Shown: positions 19,192 to 26,976 of the stretch, piece by piece | How positions within the stretch are numbered: position 1 is the stretch's first letter | How the letters are laid out: each line of letters opens with the position of its first letter | Virus record (IMG/VR): IMGVR_UViG_3300028920_000156 | Span: 1 to 37,671 of that record | DNA: 37,671 nucleotides | Source: a virus | Reading direction: 5' to 3' (one strand) | Position numbers and translations under genes: made by a program | Notes under the pieces: model-generated | Told to the model about the DNA's origin: nothing | What the model saw: the letters and a program-made list of their open reading frames with translations, nothing else | Databases searched by the model: none

Positions 19192-19841
19192 CATTTACAT
19201 GCACAACATCCAGAAGGATTAGGCTTTTTTTTAATATGATGGAAAGCTTTTTAAACTGTTGTGAAGATAAGGATATGATTACTCGCTGGATTGTGAGTGA
19301 TGACAGAAGCTCTGAAAAAGACATTAATAATATGAAAAAAGCGTTCCCGTTTTTAGAGATAGTTAGACCTGATAAAAACGGTCAAGCGGCAAGTTTAAAT
19401 AAATTATTTAGTTGTGTAAAAACTGATTGGATATTTCATTCAGAAGACGATTGGGTTTTTTTAAGACGAGATAAAATTATCACAAAATGTTTGGAAATAC
19501 ATAAAGATGATGATAGAATAAGGAATATAATTCTTACCAATTGGAGGGGGGTTAAGGTTAATTCGGGAAATCTAGAATATATAATTCACTATCATCATCC
19601 GTCACTTATTAAAGAAGTGGCAAGAACGTGTGATGCCAGGTGGCTTGGGTACTCCTTGAACCCGGGATTACAACATTTAAAAACTATAAAGAAATATGGG
19701 GAATACAATCTAAATTTCAAACAAAATAGCAGATTTTGGGACAGGCTTTTAGCATTTAGATATTTGAAAGATGGTTATAAACGAGCAAGTTTAATTGGAA
19801 ATTATGTCATGCACACCGGGGGGAGGTGTACTTTATATTGA
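19182..19841 (+). CDS. GT2-like glycosyltransferase (219 aa)
   Basis: ATG 19182 lies within the end of the previous gene; TTG 19173 is a weaker choice. MEITFTCTTSRRIRLFFNMM and RWIVSDDRSSEKDIN form the N-terminal GT-A half; IFHSEDDWVFLRRD (about 87-100) carries the ED/DxD-type metal site; C-terminal LGYSLNPGL and FWDRLLAF follow. Similar short GT2-like proteins occur in glycan clusters. Its end TLY-stop overlaps the next TTG start. Confidence 0.75.
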   Translation: MEITFTCTTSRRIRLFFNMMESFLNCCEDKDMITRWIVSDDRSSEKDINNMKKAFPFLEIVRPDKNGQAASLNKLFSCVKTDWIFHSEDDWVFLRRDKIITKCLEIHKDDDRIRNIILTNWRGVKVNSGNLEYIIHYHHPSLIKEVARTCDARWLGYSLNPGLQHLKTIKKYGEYNLNFKQNSRFWDRLLAFRYLKDGYKRASLIGNYVMHTGGRCTLY

Positions 19842-20590
19842 AATTTTGCGCATTTTATAAGGTTTTTTCAGGCCATGAGTGGCTTGAGGCTAGTATTAGG
19901 AGCGTGTTTCAATATGTGGAAAAAGTAATAATTTCATCGTCAGAGCTAAGTTGGGGCGGAGTTGGAAACAACACCTGTATTAAAGTAGTGGAAGAACTAA
20001 TGCGGATAATTCCTAATATTGATTTAATTAAGTGTAACACAACAGACCAAAAATCTCAATGCGAAGAAGGATATAGATATATTAGGGATAAATATGGCCC
20101 GGATTATATTATGCTTGTTGATTCTGATGAAATATGGACTGACGATGCTATGGCGAAAGCTAAGAGACATATACAATTCCATCAAAATTACCCAGCATAT
20201 AGATGTAATATGTTTACATACATAAAAGATAAACATTATCGAGTAGAGCCGTATGAACCACTTCAGCCTGTTGTGTTTATAAAAAGTGATGTGGATTATT
20301 ACGGAGATGACGCCAGATGTTGCGGCATTAAGCCGTTTTATAGGATGGAGGATGTTTTTATTCACCATTTTCCATACGTAAGAAATAATTTCACCGATAT
20401 TTTAATAAAATTAATAAATTCACACATCTCTGAGAAACAGGAGCATGAGCCATTGGATTATTGGGTTTCTGAGAAGTGGTGTAAATTGCCCGATGTCAAG
20501 GATTTTCACCCGGCAATAGGATTTCAAAATAATTGGCATTCGATAAAAGTGGTTGATGATGGTGATTTGCCAGAGGTATTGCATGGATGA
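19838..20590 (+). CDS. GT2-like glycosyltransferase (250 aa)
   Basis: TTG 19838 is preferred: GGGAGGTG precedes it at a good distance and it overlaps the previous stop as TTGA; GTG 19826 sits inside the ribosome binding sequence. KFCAFYKVFSGHEWLEASIR and YVEKVIISSSE are typical of WcaA-like GT2 starts. YIMLVDSDEIWTDDAMAKA (about 91-109) carries the DSDE metal site. Late histidines (FIHHFPYVR) may contact donor phosphate. It ends LPEVLHG, as the LicD-like protein does at 17440. Confidence 0.75.
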   Translation: MKFCAFYKVFSGHEWLEASIRSVFQYVEKVIISSSELSWGGVGNNTCIKVVEELMRIIPNIDLIKCNTTDQKSQCEEGYRYIRDKYGPDYIMLVDSDEIWTDDAMAKAKRHIQFHQNYPAYRCNMFTYIKDKHYRVEPYEPLQPVVFIKSDVDYYGDDARCCGIKPFYRMEDVFIHHFPYVRNNFTDILIKLINSHISEKQEHEPLDYWVSEKWCKLPDVKDFHPAIGFQNNWHSIKVVDDGDLPEVLHG

Positions 20591-21116
20591 TTGCTTATTA
20601 TTAAAGGGTGAGCTTCGGTTATTAAAAGACTATTGTGAAAACAAAGTGGTTGTTGAACTAGGGACATATACCGGAGAGTCTGCAAAAATAATAGCTTCTG
20701 TAGCCAAAGAGATTTACACAGTTGATGTTTATGACATTCCGATTAAAAGTGATTTTGGGGAGGAGTGCAAAGTCAATTACAGCTATGAAGATAATCTCCG
20801 TAAGTTTTCTAATTATAAAAACATCCATATTATAAAAGCGGTAAGTTGGCAAGCGGCAGAAAATTTTGACAATAATAGCTTGGATGTTGTTTTTGTAGAC
20901 GCATCGCACATTCAATCTAACGTCACTAGGGACGCCATTAATTGGAAGGTTAAATTAAAAAAGGGCGGTTTAATGTTGTTCCATGATTACAACGCGTGTC
21001 ATAAGGGTGTTGTTGATGCTGTAAATAAGCTTATAGCGTGTGATAATGATTTTGAAGAAGAGCCTTTTAGGAAAGTATATAAGAATAATTCTATTAAAAT
21101 TTTAAGAAGAGTATAG
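20583..21116 (+). CDS. SAM-dependent methyltransferase (177 aa)
   Basis: ATG 20583 chosen, within the preceding gene end and behind AGAGGT. VVVELGTYTGESAK (about 22-35) is motif I of class I methyltransferases; YTVDVYD supplies the ribose-binding acid; LDVVFVDASHIQSNV and LKKGGLMLFHDYNACHKGV match the Methyltransf_24 pattern (vDg.Hsy..v..D, ..pGG.i..hDy). Related enzymes methylate sugars in O-antigen-type clusters. Here probably a glycan O-methyltransferase by context. Confidence 0.8.
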   Translation: MDDCLLLKGELRLLKDYCENKVVVELGTYTGESAKIIASVAKEIYTVDVYDIPIKSDFGEECKVNYSYEDNLRKFSNYKNIHIIKAVSWQAAENFDNNSLDVVFVDASHIQSNVTRDAINWKVKLKKGGLMLFHDYNACHKGVVDAVNKLIACDNDFEEEPFRKVYKNNSIKILRRV

Positions 21117-21126
21117 GGGGCGATGC

Positions 21127-21807
21127 GTGGAAAATTATACCAAATTATCAAATAGGCTCAAAAAAGCAAGCTACCCTGACAATCATCATTATGATGTTAA
21201 AACTTTGGAGCCAATCGGAGTTATGAAGGATAGGTGGGATATAATAGAAAAGGCTCCGGAGTTTAAAGCTGGCGGCAAATTTTTGGATGTGGGTTCCAAT
21301 AAAGGCTTTATTAGCTTAAAACTGGCTATATATTATGAGAAAATAGTTGGATATGAGCCTTTAAAGGATTTGGTGTCCCTTTCATCTGATATTGCGGCTG
21401 CTCATAAAATTAAGAACATTGAGTTTTTGGAGGGATATTATGAGGACATCCCTGATGATGAGGTGTATGATGTTGTTTATTTAGGCAATTGCCATCATTA
21501 TATATTTAGGAATTGTGTTACAAATGGGGAGAAATTTTATGAGTGGACTGAAAAGTTGAAAAAAATATGCTCTAAATATTTAATAATAGACGGAGTTCAT
21601 TCTGGAAATGATTTTGCGATGAGGGGGATGGGTAGAGACGAGGGCTGGCCTGAAGGGGTTTTAAAGGAATATAGCCTGTTTAACCTGTCAGAATCTCTTG
21701 AAAGTGATTTTATGCTAATAAAATTCATTAAGAATGGAATTGGGTATTACAATGTGAAAAACAATTCCGGGAGGCATATAGCTATTTATGAAAGAAATAC
21801 ACCCTAA
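21127..21807 (+). CDS. SAM-dependent methyltransferase (226 aa)
   Basis: GTG 21127 behind GGGGGCG. Motif I GGKFLDVGSNKGFISLKLA (about 49-67), acidic VGYEPLKDL next, then DVVYLGNCHHYIF (about 117-129) at the position of motif IV, with NCHHY perhaps contributing to substrate binding. C-terminal IIDGVHSGNDF. Different subgroup from the preceding methyltransferase. Substrate unknown; sugar or lipid-linked intermediate by context. Confidence 0.8.
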   Translation: MENYTKLSNRLKKASYPDNHHYDVKTLEPIGVMKDRWDIIEKAPEFKAGGKFLDVGSNKGFISLKLAIYYEKIVGYEPLKDLVSLSSDIAAAHKIKNIEFLEGYYEDIPDDEVYDVVYLGNCHHYIFRNCVTNGEKFYEWTEKLKKICSKYLIIDGVHSGNDFAMRGMGRDEGWPEGVLKEYSLFNLSESLESDFMLIKFIKNGIGYYNVKNNSGRHIAIYERNTP

Positions 21808-22270
21808 AGATTTGTTAAAAAATCTTCATATAGACGGAGAACTTAGGAGATGGGATTTGATTGCAGCATATGTATTTGTTAAGGATTATCTTGAAAAAGG
21901 ATTTAAAAATAAAATATATGATTACATTTCGTATAAAAAGTGGCTACATATAAATAAGACGAGAAATATTGCGAATTATTCTATCTATGACCTGGTCTGT
22001 CAAAGACAAATGTTTTTCTCTCTCATTTTAAATATAAATAAAAATGGATTTAATCCTGATAATCCGATTATTCTAACAGAAAATGGTATGATTTTTGACG
22101 GTCTTCATAGGTCAGCCGTCATGCTTTATTTTGATAGAAAAATCCCTTATGTAGTAAGAGAATGTGGTTCCGGTATTGGTTTTGATATAAATTGGTATGA
22201 AAAAAATATTCTTGATAAATATGTGAAACGAATAAAACAGGAATACAGTTTAATAATGGAGGACGTATGA
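21788..22270 (+). CDS. ParB-like DGxHR-domain protein (160 aa)
   Basis: Overlaps the preceding gene by 20 bases. NPIILTENGMIFDGLHRSAV (about 92-111) is the ParB/sulfiredoxin-type loop: strand, GxxxDGxHR, then helix, with D104, H107 and R108. Such domains bind nucleotides (CTP in ParB, ATP in sulfiredoxin) and also occur in polysaccharide clusters with unknown role. The N-terminal half is helical and unique. Not a plasmid partition protein: no helix-turn-helix follows. Confidence 0.65.
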   Translation: MKEIHPKDLLKNLHIDGELRRWDLIAAYVFVKDYLEKGFKNKIYDYISYKKWLHINKTRNIANYSIYDLVCQRQMFFSLILNINKNGFNPDNPIILTENGMIFDGLHRSAVMLYFDRKIPYVVRECGSGIGFDINWYEKNILDKYVKRIKQEYSLIMEDV

Positions 22271-23190
22271 CTTATATACCAGAAATTGAGTTGAATTTTT
22301 CCAATATTTGCGGTGCTAATTGCTTTATGTGCTCAAAACCTCATGGGTGTGGCAATATACAATTTATGCCTCAAGAAGTTTTTGACGCGCTAATAGGGCA
22401 GTTAAAGGACTGTGAAGTGGGGCAGTTTCAAACGTCAGGTAATGGTGAGTGTTTATTAAATCCTAATTATTTGAATTATTTACGAACTTTAAAAAAAGAG
22501 TTTCCCAACGTAGAAAGATGGTGTTATAACAATTTTTCGATGATGAGGTATGAAATTTCTAAGCAGATTATAGATGAGGTGCTTATAAACAAGATGCACG
22601 CCAGAGTGGAAAGCCTAGACCCCGAGGTTATGAGGAAATCATCTCGTTTAAATTTTGATTTAGTGATAGAAAATATAAAACACTTTCTTCAGTTAAATGA
22701 TAAAAACCAAGTTCCTCTAATAATTTTATACAATAATCCCGGCGATTATTATAAAAAATGTATGAAGGTATTGGGCAAGCCTCCGCAGTATTGGCCTTTT
22801 GGGGATAGGACGGATTTTCCGAATGAAGAGCAAGATATAAGAAATTTTTTCCAACGATGGTCTAATTATCCAATTAATTCGTTCAGGATAAATCATTGTT
22901 TGTGGGCGGAGCGAGAAAACTGTCAACCAGACACTAAGGAGCCGTGTCCTAAAATAAATGTAATAAAAAGGGTTATGTGGGTTAGTCCTAATGGCGATGT
23001 TCAAGGGTGTTGTTATGATGATACGCAGTCTCACTTTGTTTTGGGAAATATATTAAATACGCATATAGCCGATATTTTTAATGGGGAAGAAAGGGCTGAG
23101 TTTATTCGTAAAATAGAAAATAGGGAAATAACAGATTACCCTTGCGTGAATCCCAAATGCTGTAATTTTGATGAAGGTTTGGAAAAATGA
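22267..23190 (+). CDS. Radical SAM protein with SPASM-like end (307 aa)
   Basis: ATG 22267 with GGAGG upstream, overlapping the previous stop. CGANCFMC (15-22) is the CxxxCxxC motif that binds the catalytic 4Fe-4S cluster. QTSGNGECLLNPN (about 58-70) stands where GGEP-type SAM contacts lie. The C-terminus (CPKINVIKRVMWVSPNGDV, GCCYDDTQSHFVLGNI, CVNPKCCNF) resembles a SPASM auxiliary-cluster domain. Likely a radical enzyme modifying a sugar, peptide or lipid. Confidence 0.8.
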   Translation: MTYIPEIELNFSNICGANCFMCSKPHGCGNIQFMPQEVFDALIGQLKDCEVGQFQTSGNGECLLNPNYLNYLRTLKKEFPNVERWCYNNFSMMRYEISKQIIDEVLINKMHARVESLDPEVMRKSSRLNFDLVIENIKHFLQLNDKNQVPLIILYNNPGDYYKKCMKVLGKPPQYWPFGDRTDFPNEEQDIRNFFQRWSNYPINSFRINHCLWAERENCQPDTKEPCPKINVIKRVMWVSPNGDVQGCCYDDTQSHFVLGNILNTHIADIFNGEERAEFIRKIENREITDYPCVNPKCCNFDEGLEK

Positions 23191-23810
23191 ATTATAGCAA
23201 GATTGTTGGTGGTGGTGGTGGTGGGTATAATGTTGGAGCTGATTGTTATTGTGATGGTAAAATTGCGGTTGTTTTAATTCAAAAATGCGCTACACAATCA
23301 ATAAAAGCAGTTCTTGAAAAGGATTTTGAGCGTAAAAAATTGGAAGTATGGGACGGCGTTGAATATGCGGCTATGATAAGAAATCCTGTTGAAAGGTGGA
23401 TTTCTGGTATAGCGACTCATTTTGCTAATCGTATTAATAATGGAATTTCAACATTTGAACTGGTTGAGGAATTTTTAAATGATAAAGACGGTGTAGATTA
23501 TTTGTTTAAAACAGTTAGTTTTGAAGAGCATACGAAACCACAGCATTTATTCATAGAGCAAGTTAAAGATAGGGTTAATTTGTTTCCATTAGATTATTCT
23601 GAAAAGTTTTACGACTGGATTCGTAGTAATGGATATGATGTGTGCAACGCGCATATTCATAATACATTGCATTTTGACAAAAACTCATATCATTATAAAA
23701 TTTTTGAAAAAATAAAAAGTTTAATGACATCGGAAAATACTGACAAAATAAATAAATTTTTTAAAACCGATATGGAACTTTACTTAAAAACAAGGGGAAA
23801 ATATGGATAA
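23187..23810 (+). CDS. Sulfotransferase-family protein (207 aa)
   Basis: VVLIQKCATQSIKAVL (28-43) matches the 5'-phosphosulfate loop of PAPS-dependent sulfotransferases (K.G.TS with K33, S38), and MIRNPVERWISG (63-74) matches the 3'-phosphate motif R.P..R..S. H109-type basic residues around EEHTKPQHLF are typical of the Sulfotransfer_2 group. It should transfer sulfate to a carbohydrate hydroxyl. A run GGT x5 plus GGG (23208-23225) encodes six glycines near the N-terminus. Overlaps both neighbours. Confidence 0.75.
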   Translation: MNYSKIVGGGGGGYNVGADCYCDGKIAVVLIQKCATQSIKAVLEKDFERKKLEVWDGVEYAAMIRNPVERWISGIATHFANRINNGISTFELVEEFLNDKDGVDYLFKTVSFEEHTKPQHLFIEQVKDRVNLFPLDYSEKFYDWIRSNGYDVCNAHIHNTLHFDKNSYHYKIFEKIKSLMTSENTDKINKFFKTDMELYLKTRGKYG

Positions 23811-24798
23811 AACTCCAACTACCAGATTTGTTATAGAGCCATTATTAAACTGCAATATCAAATGCAAGATGTGCTATCATTTACATAAGTACGAGAACTG
23901 GAAGGATTATACAAAGACTTTAGAGCAGGTGCGTAATGAAATTGACGAGGCAAAAGACAGGGGTAATGATTATATGGATATTACAGGCGGCGAGCCTACC
24001 ATGTATAAAGACCTAATCTCTTTAATAAGATATGCCACAACAAGCGAAATAAAATCCTGTATCATAACCAATGGTATAGTAAGCGAATCGAAAGCTGCGG
24101 AAATACTGGAAGCTGGAATAAATGATTTTCTAGTGTCCAGGCATGGATTGGAAAAGACGCATAATTTTATAACTAATTACGACAAGGCTTACGAGAAGCA
24201 GGTGAGATTTCTTGACCAGATTGCAAAAAATATGAGTTTTAGGTTTAACGGCGTAATAACCAAATTTAATCAGGAGGATTTTTTAAAAATTGCAGAGGAA
24301 ATGGTTATATATCAACCAAGAGTTGTAAACATTATAAACATGAATCCACATCATGAGTGGATGGATAAAAGTATTGAAACGCAGGATGTTGTGGCTGATT
24401 TAAGAAAGGCTCAGCCAATACTTGAAGACACGATTGAATTTTTAGAATACAATCATGTTGTAGTGAATCTTCGATACTATCCAATGTGTAGAATAAAAGA
24501 GGAGTATCGGAGATGCGTTTGTAATGACCTGCAAGTGATTTTTGACCCTTATGAATGGGATTATAACATCACCCCTAAAACTTTTGAGGCTTTTAGAAAT
24601 TGGGGGATTAGTACGTCACTGGCCAACGAAGAGAAGGGCGAACCTTGTTGCAGATGTGGTTTGCAAAATGTCTGTGGGGGAATAAACAAGAGTTTTCATA
24701 AGGCGGCCAATGAATTATATGGAGAGGTTTGCGACCCCCAACCCCCGGTAAAAGAAGAAGATTTTTACATGTATAGGAAAAATCAGGGCATGAAGTAG
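23803..24798 (+). CDS. Radical SAM protein with C-terminal cysteine cluster (331 aa)
   Basis: EPLLNCNIKCKMCYHL (12-26) carries C17, C21, C24 for the 4Fe-4S cluster; MDITGGEPTMYKDL (about 59-72) is the GGEP SAM-binding motif; SRHGL and FNGVITKFN are further barrel strands. C-terminal CCRCGLQNVCGGINK is a SPASM/twitch-type extra cluster. Canonical radical SAM layout. Reaction unknown; a second radical enzyme in a sugar block suggests unusual sugar chemistry such as epimerisation or dehydration. Confidence 0.85.
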   Translation: MDKTPTTRFVIEPLLNCNIKCKMCYHLHKYENWKDYTKTLEQVRNEIDEAKDRGNDYMDITGGEPTMYKDLISLIRYATTSEIKSCIITNGIVSESKAAEILEAGINDFLVSRHGLEKTHNFITNYDKAYEKQVRFLDQIAKNMSFRFNGVITKFNQEDFLKIAEEMVIYQPRVVNIINMNPHHEWMDKSIETQDVVADLRKAQPILEDTIEFLEYNHVVVNLRYYPMCRIKEEYRRCVCNDLQVIFDPYEWDYNITPKTFEAFRNWGISTSLANEEKGEPCCRCGLQNVCGGINKSFHKAANELYGEVCDPQPPVKEEDFYMYRKNQGMK

Positions 24799-25460
24799 TT
24801 TTTTATAGATTCCATAACACTATACCATTTGGGCGTCAAATTATAAACAAGTTTTTTAAATTCTTTTTCCTCAAACAAGGTTTTTAATTTTTCTTTGTCA
24901 GGATTCCATCTAGTATGAATTCCTTTGATAAAATCACCGATATGCAAGTCTCTATATTCTTTGTCCCAATTCTCTCCATCAGGAAACGTATAGGTTTCTT
25001 CAGGGATTGGATAATCACCGTCTTTCAGAATATGATAAAGCATTACCTCATCCCATTGCCTATAATTCTGAAAGTGGTTTATCCTGAAATATCCTCTAAT
25101 CCATTTAGTTTTTTCGTAAAATTCAGGAAAGGCTCCAAATTGTCCTCCACAGATACGGGTCTTGTCTCCAGTCCACTTGCCGTGTTTTCCTTTAAACCCT
25201 CTCAGATAGCATGCTCCCTTGCAGACGTGTTCAGAGTAATACTCGAGGTGACTTTTCTCGTGGGGAAGAACAAGCGTGTCAATGTCAGTAATGTGAACGT
25301 AATCGAATTTTGGGTTGAAAAGAAATCTGCTGCATGCCGGGTGGTTAATTTTATCGACCCTGACCTCGGCTCTAGGGTAAACCCGCTTAACGCAATACTT
25401 GTAAATTGGTATTAAATCAGTATAAACGCCGTCAGCACATGCAAAAAAACATACTTTCAT
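24783..25460 (-). CDS. Glycosyltransferase, GT8-like, on the opposite strand (225 aa)
   Basis: The only minus-strand gene to the right of 1870. KVCFFACADGVYTDLIPIYK (2-21), then YVHITDIDTLVL (54-65) with the DxD metal site D59/D61; CGGQFGAFPEFYEKT and YRQWDEVMLY lead to HIGDFIKGIHTRW, the C-terminal histidine region. This order fits GT8 or related GT-A enzymes. Its 3' end overlaps the previous gene tail to tail by 16 bases. No ribosome binding site precedes ATG 25460; TATAAAT lies directly upstream. Confidence 0.75.
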   Translation of the reverse strand: MKVCFFACADGVYTDLIPIYKYCVKRVYPRAEVRVDKINHPACSRFLFNPKFDYVHITDIDTLVLPHEKSHLEYYSEHVCKGACYLRGFKGKHGKWTGDKTRICGGQFGAFPEFYEKTKWIRGYFRINHFQNYRQWDEVMLYHILKDGDYPIPEETYTFPDGENWDKEYRDLHIGDFIKGIHTRWNPDKEKLKTLFEEKEFKKLVYNLTPKWYSVMESIKNYFMP

Positions 25461-25490
25461 ATTTATAATATAAACAAAAAGGAGGGGTAC

Positions 25491-25640
25491 ATGCCCAAGG
25501 GAACACGAGTTTACAAATGCGTACAGGAAGTTAAAAAGAAAAGCCCAAAAGTGAATGCGTATGCTGTATGCCAGAAGTCTACCGGCCAGTCATACAAAAC
25601 TGGAAAACCGTTGAATAACAAAAGAAAGGGTAGGAAATAA
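25491..25640 (+). CDS. Small basic protein (49 aa)
   Basis: ATG 25491 has a strong AAGGAGGGG. Sequence MPKGTRVYKCVQEVKKKSPK, then NAYAVCQKSTGQSYKTGKP and a basic end. The pattern (KC..kv....VNpYAVCq.STGqsy.tGK) is a recurring tiny phage protein as far as I remember, function unknown. It sits just upstream of the minus-strand gene's start, pointing away from it. Confidence 0.7.
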   Translation: MPKGTRVYKCVQEVKKKSPKVNAYAVCQKSTGQSYKTGKPLNNKRKGRK

Positions 25641-26302
25641 ATAAGAAAGCTCAAATAGATCTCCTCCTGGCCGCATTAGAGTGCGCTAGGAAGGCGAAAA
25701 TTGATAAGCACGTGTTTATCGGCTTCGGAACCTGTTTGGGCGTTGTGCGCCCCACAATTGACGCTAAACGAGAGTTTAAGAGGGGTTTAATGCATCATGA
25801 TGGAGATGCAGACCTTTGTTTGTTATCCGAGAGCTTACCGGAAGAGAGAATAGAGGATTATTACAATTATTGTGTGGCTGCCGGGCTTATGAAAGAATGG
25901 TACGAGCCTTTAGACAGGATTGAGAGACGTTCTGATACAGGTGATTTATTATGGTTCAGTATTAAAAAAGGGGAGGCCAAGTGTTGTAATTGGATATTTT
26001 TCAAATGGAAAGGGTATTATTGGCACTGTAAAGGCAAATACTGGGTAAATCCCCGCAAATTCCCTAATCATTCAATTCCCGCCAACGCCGAAGCGGTGAT
26101 GAAGGGTGCTCCGGAAGACTATTTTAATGAGCTTATTGAGGTGGATTTAGAGGGTATAAAGGTTAAAATGCCTAAAAAGGCTGGTCATTTACTAGATTTT
26201 TGGTATCCCCAATGGCATGAACCAGCTATAGGCGCATCAAAACGAAAAGTAGTAGCGGTGGTTAACAAATGGGCACAGAAAGACTCTTGGAAGATACTAT
26301 AA
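25637..26302 (+). CDS. LicD-like transferase 2, start codon uncertain
   Basis: The first ordinary start is GTG 25712 (FIGFGTCLGVVRP). However, the frame is open back to TAG 25631 and encodes INKKAQIDLLLAALECARKA, a helix that normally precedes the G(T/A).LG..R motif in LicD proteins. ATA 25637 overlaps the previous stop as ATAA and could be the true, rare start. FGTCLGVVRP and HHDGDADLCL (metal-binding D) then KKAGHLLDFWYPQW mirror the LicD protein at 16817. Probably a nucleotidyl/phosphosugar transferase. Confidence 0.65.
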   Translation: MNKKAQIDLLLAALECARKAKIDKHVFIGFGTCLGVVRPTIDAKREFKRGLMHHDGDADLCLLSESLPEERIEDYYNYCVAAGLMKEWYEPLDRIERRSDTGDLLWFSIKKGEAKCCNWIFFKWKGYYWHCKGKYWVNPRKFPNHSIPANAEAVMKGAPEDYFNELIEVDLEGIKVKMPKKAGHLLDFWYPQWHEPAIGASKRKVVAVVNKWAQKDSWKIL

Positions 26303-26652
26303 TCCTGTTTTCTGGACGATTTGACCCGGTTCATGTGGGCCACATATGTTCAATGAGAAGGTTGTTAAACAGGTATAAATGGCTTGAAATAGTCATTTTA
26401 GACCATCCTAAGCGAAGATTTCCCGCATTTTATTCAAAGCAGATAATTGAAGAAGTTCTCGCCGGGTTTAGGATAAATGTGAGGATTAACACTACTCATT
26501 TTTCGGAAATTACTTTAAAAGAGTTAAAATCTTACAAATCTGATTTATATGCCGCAGGGAATATGGAGGTATTAAAGCATATCTCAAGCCTTGGATTTCC
26601 CTGTATTTGGGTAGATAGGGCGTATCATTTCCAAGCCTCGAAGATAGCATAG
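26269..26652 (+). CDS. Cytidylyltransferase-like nucleotidyltransferase (127 aa)
   Basis: FSGRFDPVHVGHICSMRRLL (14-33) contains the HxGH motif (H22, H25) of the CoaD/NadD/TagD cytidylyltransferase superfamily. ILDHPKRRF and YAAGNMEVLKH occupy later strand positions; the C-terminal ISxTxxR-type motif is replaced by FQASKIA. The length fits the minimal domain. It would activate a small phosphorylated compound as a CDP derivative, the donor type used by LicD enzymes nearby. It starts inside the preceding LicD-like gene. Confidence 0.8.
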   Translation: MGTERLLEDTIILFSGRFDPVHVGHICSMRRLLNRYKWLEIVILDHPKRRFPAFYSKQIIEEVLAGFRINVRINTTHFSEITLKELKSYKSDLYAAGNMEVLKHISSLGFPCIWVDRAYHFQASKIA

Positions 26653-26685
26653 CTATACAATTTAGCATATTATTGTAATTAGTTC

Positions 26686-26714
26686 TTGACAATCTTGCCA
26701 AATTGACATATTAT
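26686..26714 (+). promoter_or_regulatory. Strong sigma70-type promoter for the head operon
   Basis: TTGACA (26686-26691), exactly 17 bases, then TATTAT (26709-26714). The expected transcription start, about 26721, coincides with the ATG of the next gene. A second TTGACA lies at 26703-26708. Same -10 box as the promoter at 12000. Confidence 0.8.
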
Positions 26715-26720
26715 CATAAT

Positions 26721-26975
26721 ATGGCTGCAAATCGGTCAATATACTGCCCAAGGGAAGAAAATCATCGAGACCATAAAAAGACTTTGCTTATTGTTGGCAA
26801 AACAGACGTTTCCGTTTACTGTAGGAAAGACGGCTGGATGAAAATAGAATTCCGCAAAAATGGCAAATTAATTGATTTTTCAGACTCGGCTGTGACCGTA
26901 CATTCCATTCCCAAGGATAGGCATATAAACACGGAGCCGCTACCAACAATAGCAATCAGCGAAATTAAGGAATGA
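26721..26975 (+). CDS. Small zinc-binding-type protein (84 aa), probably leaderless mRNA
   Basis: ATG 26721 lacks a ribosome binding site and sits where transcription should begin. Product MAANRSIYCPREENHRDHKK, then TDVSVYCRKDGWMKIEF. CPREENH...VYCRKDGW resembles the zinc-finger half of small phage proteins placed upstream of portal genes (Com-like). The C-terminal part is a beta segment (VTVHSIPKDRH). Gene end is one base from the portal ATG. Confidence 0.6.
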   Translation: MAANRSIYCPREENHRDHKKTLLIVGKTDVSVYCRKDGWMKIEFRKNGKLIDFSDSAVTVHSIPKDRHINTEPLPTIAISEIKE

Positions 26976-26976
26976 T

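Noticed and set aside
21788-22270. Plasmid/phage partition ParB
   Set aside because: Only the DGxHR loop is present; there is no helix-turn-helix and no ParA gene nearby.
23208-23225. GGT repeat as a phase-variable switch
   Set aside because: Trinucleotide changes would not shift the frame; it could only alter a glycine run.
24915-25415. 166-codon plus-strand frame opposite the GT8-like gene
   Set aside because: The minus-strand product has recognisable DxD and family motifs; the plus-strand one has none and lacks a ribosome binding site.
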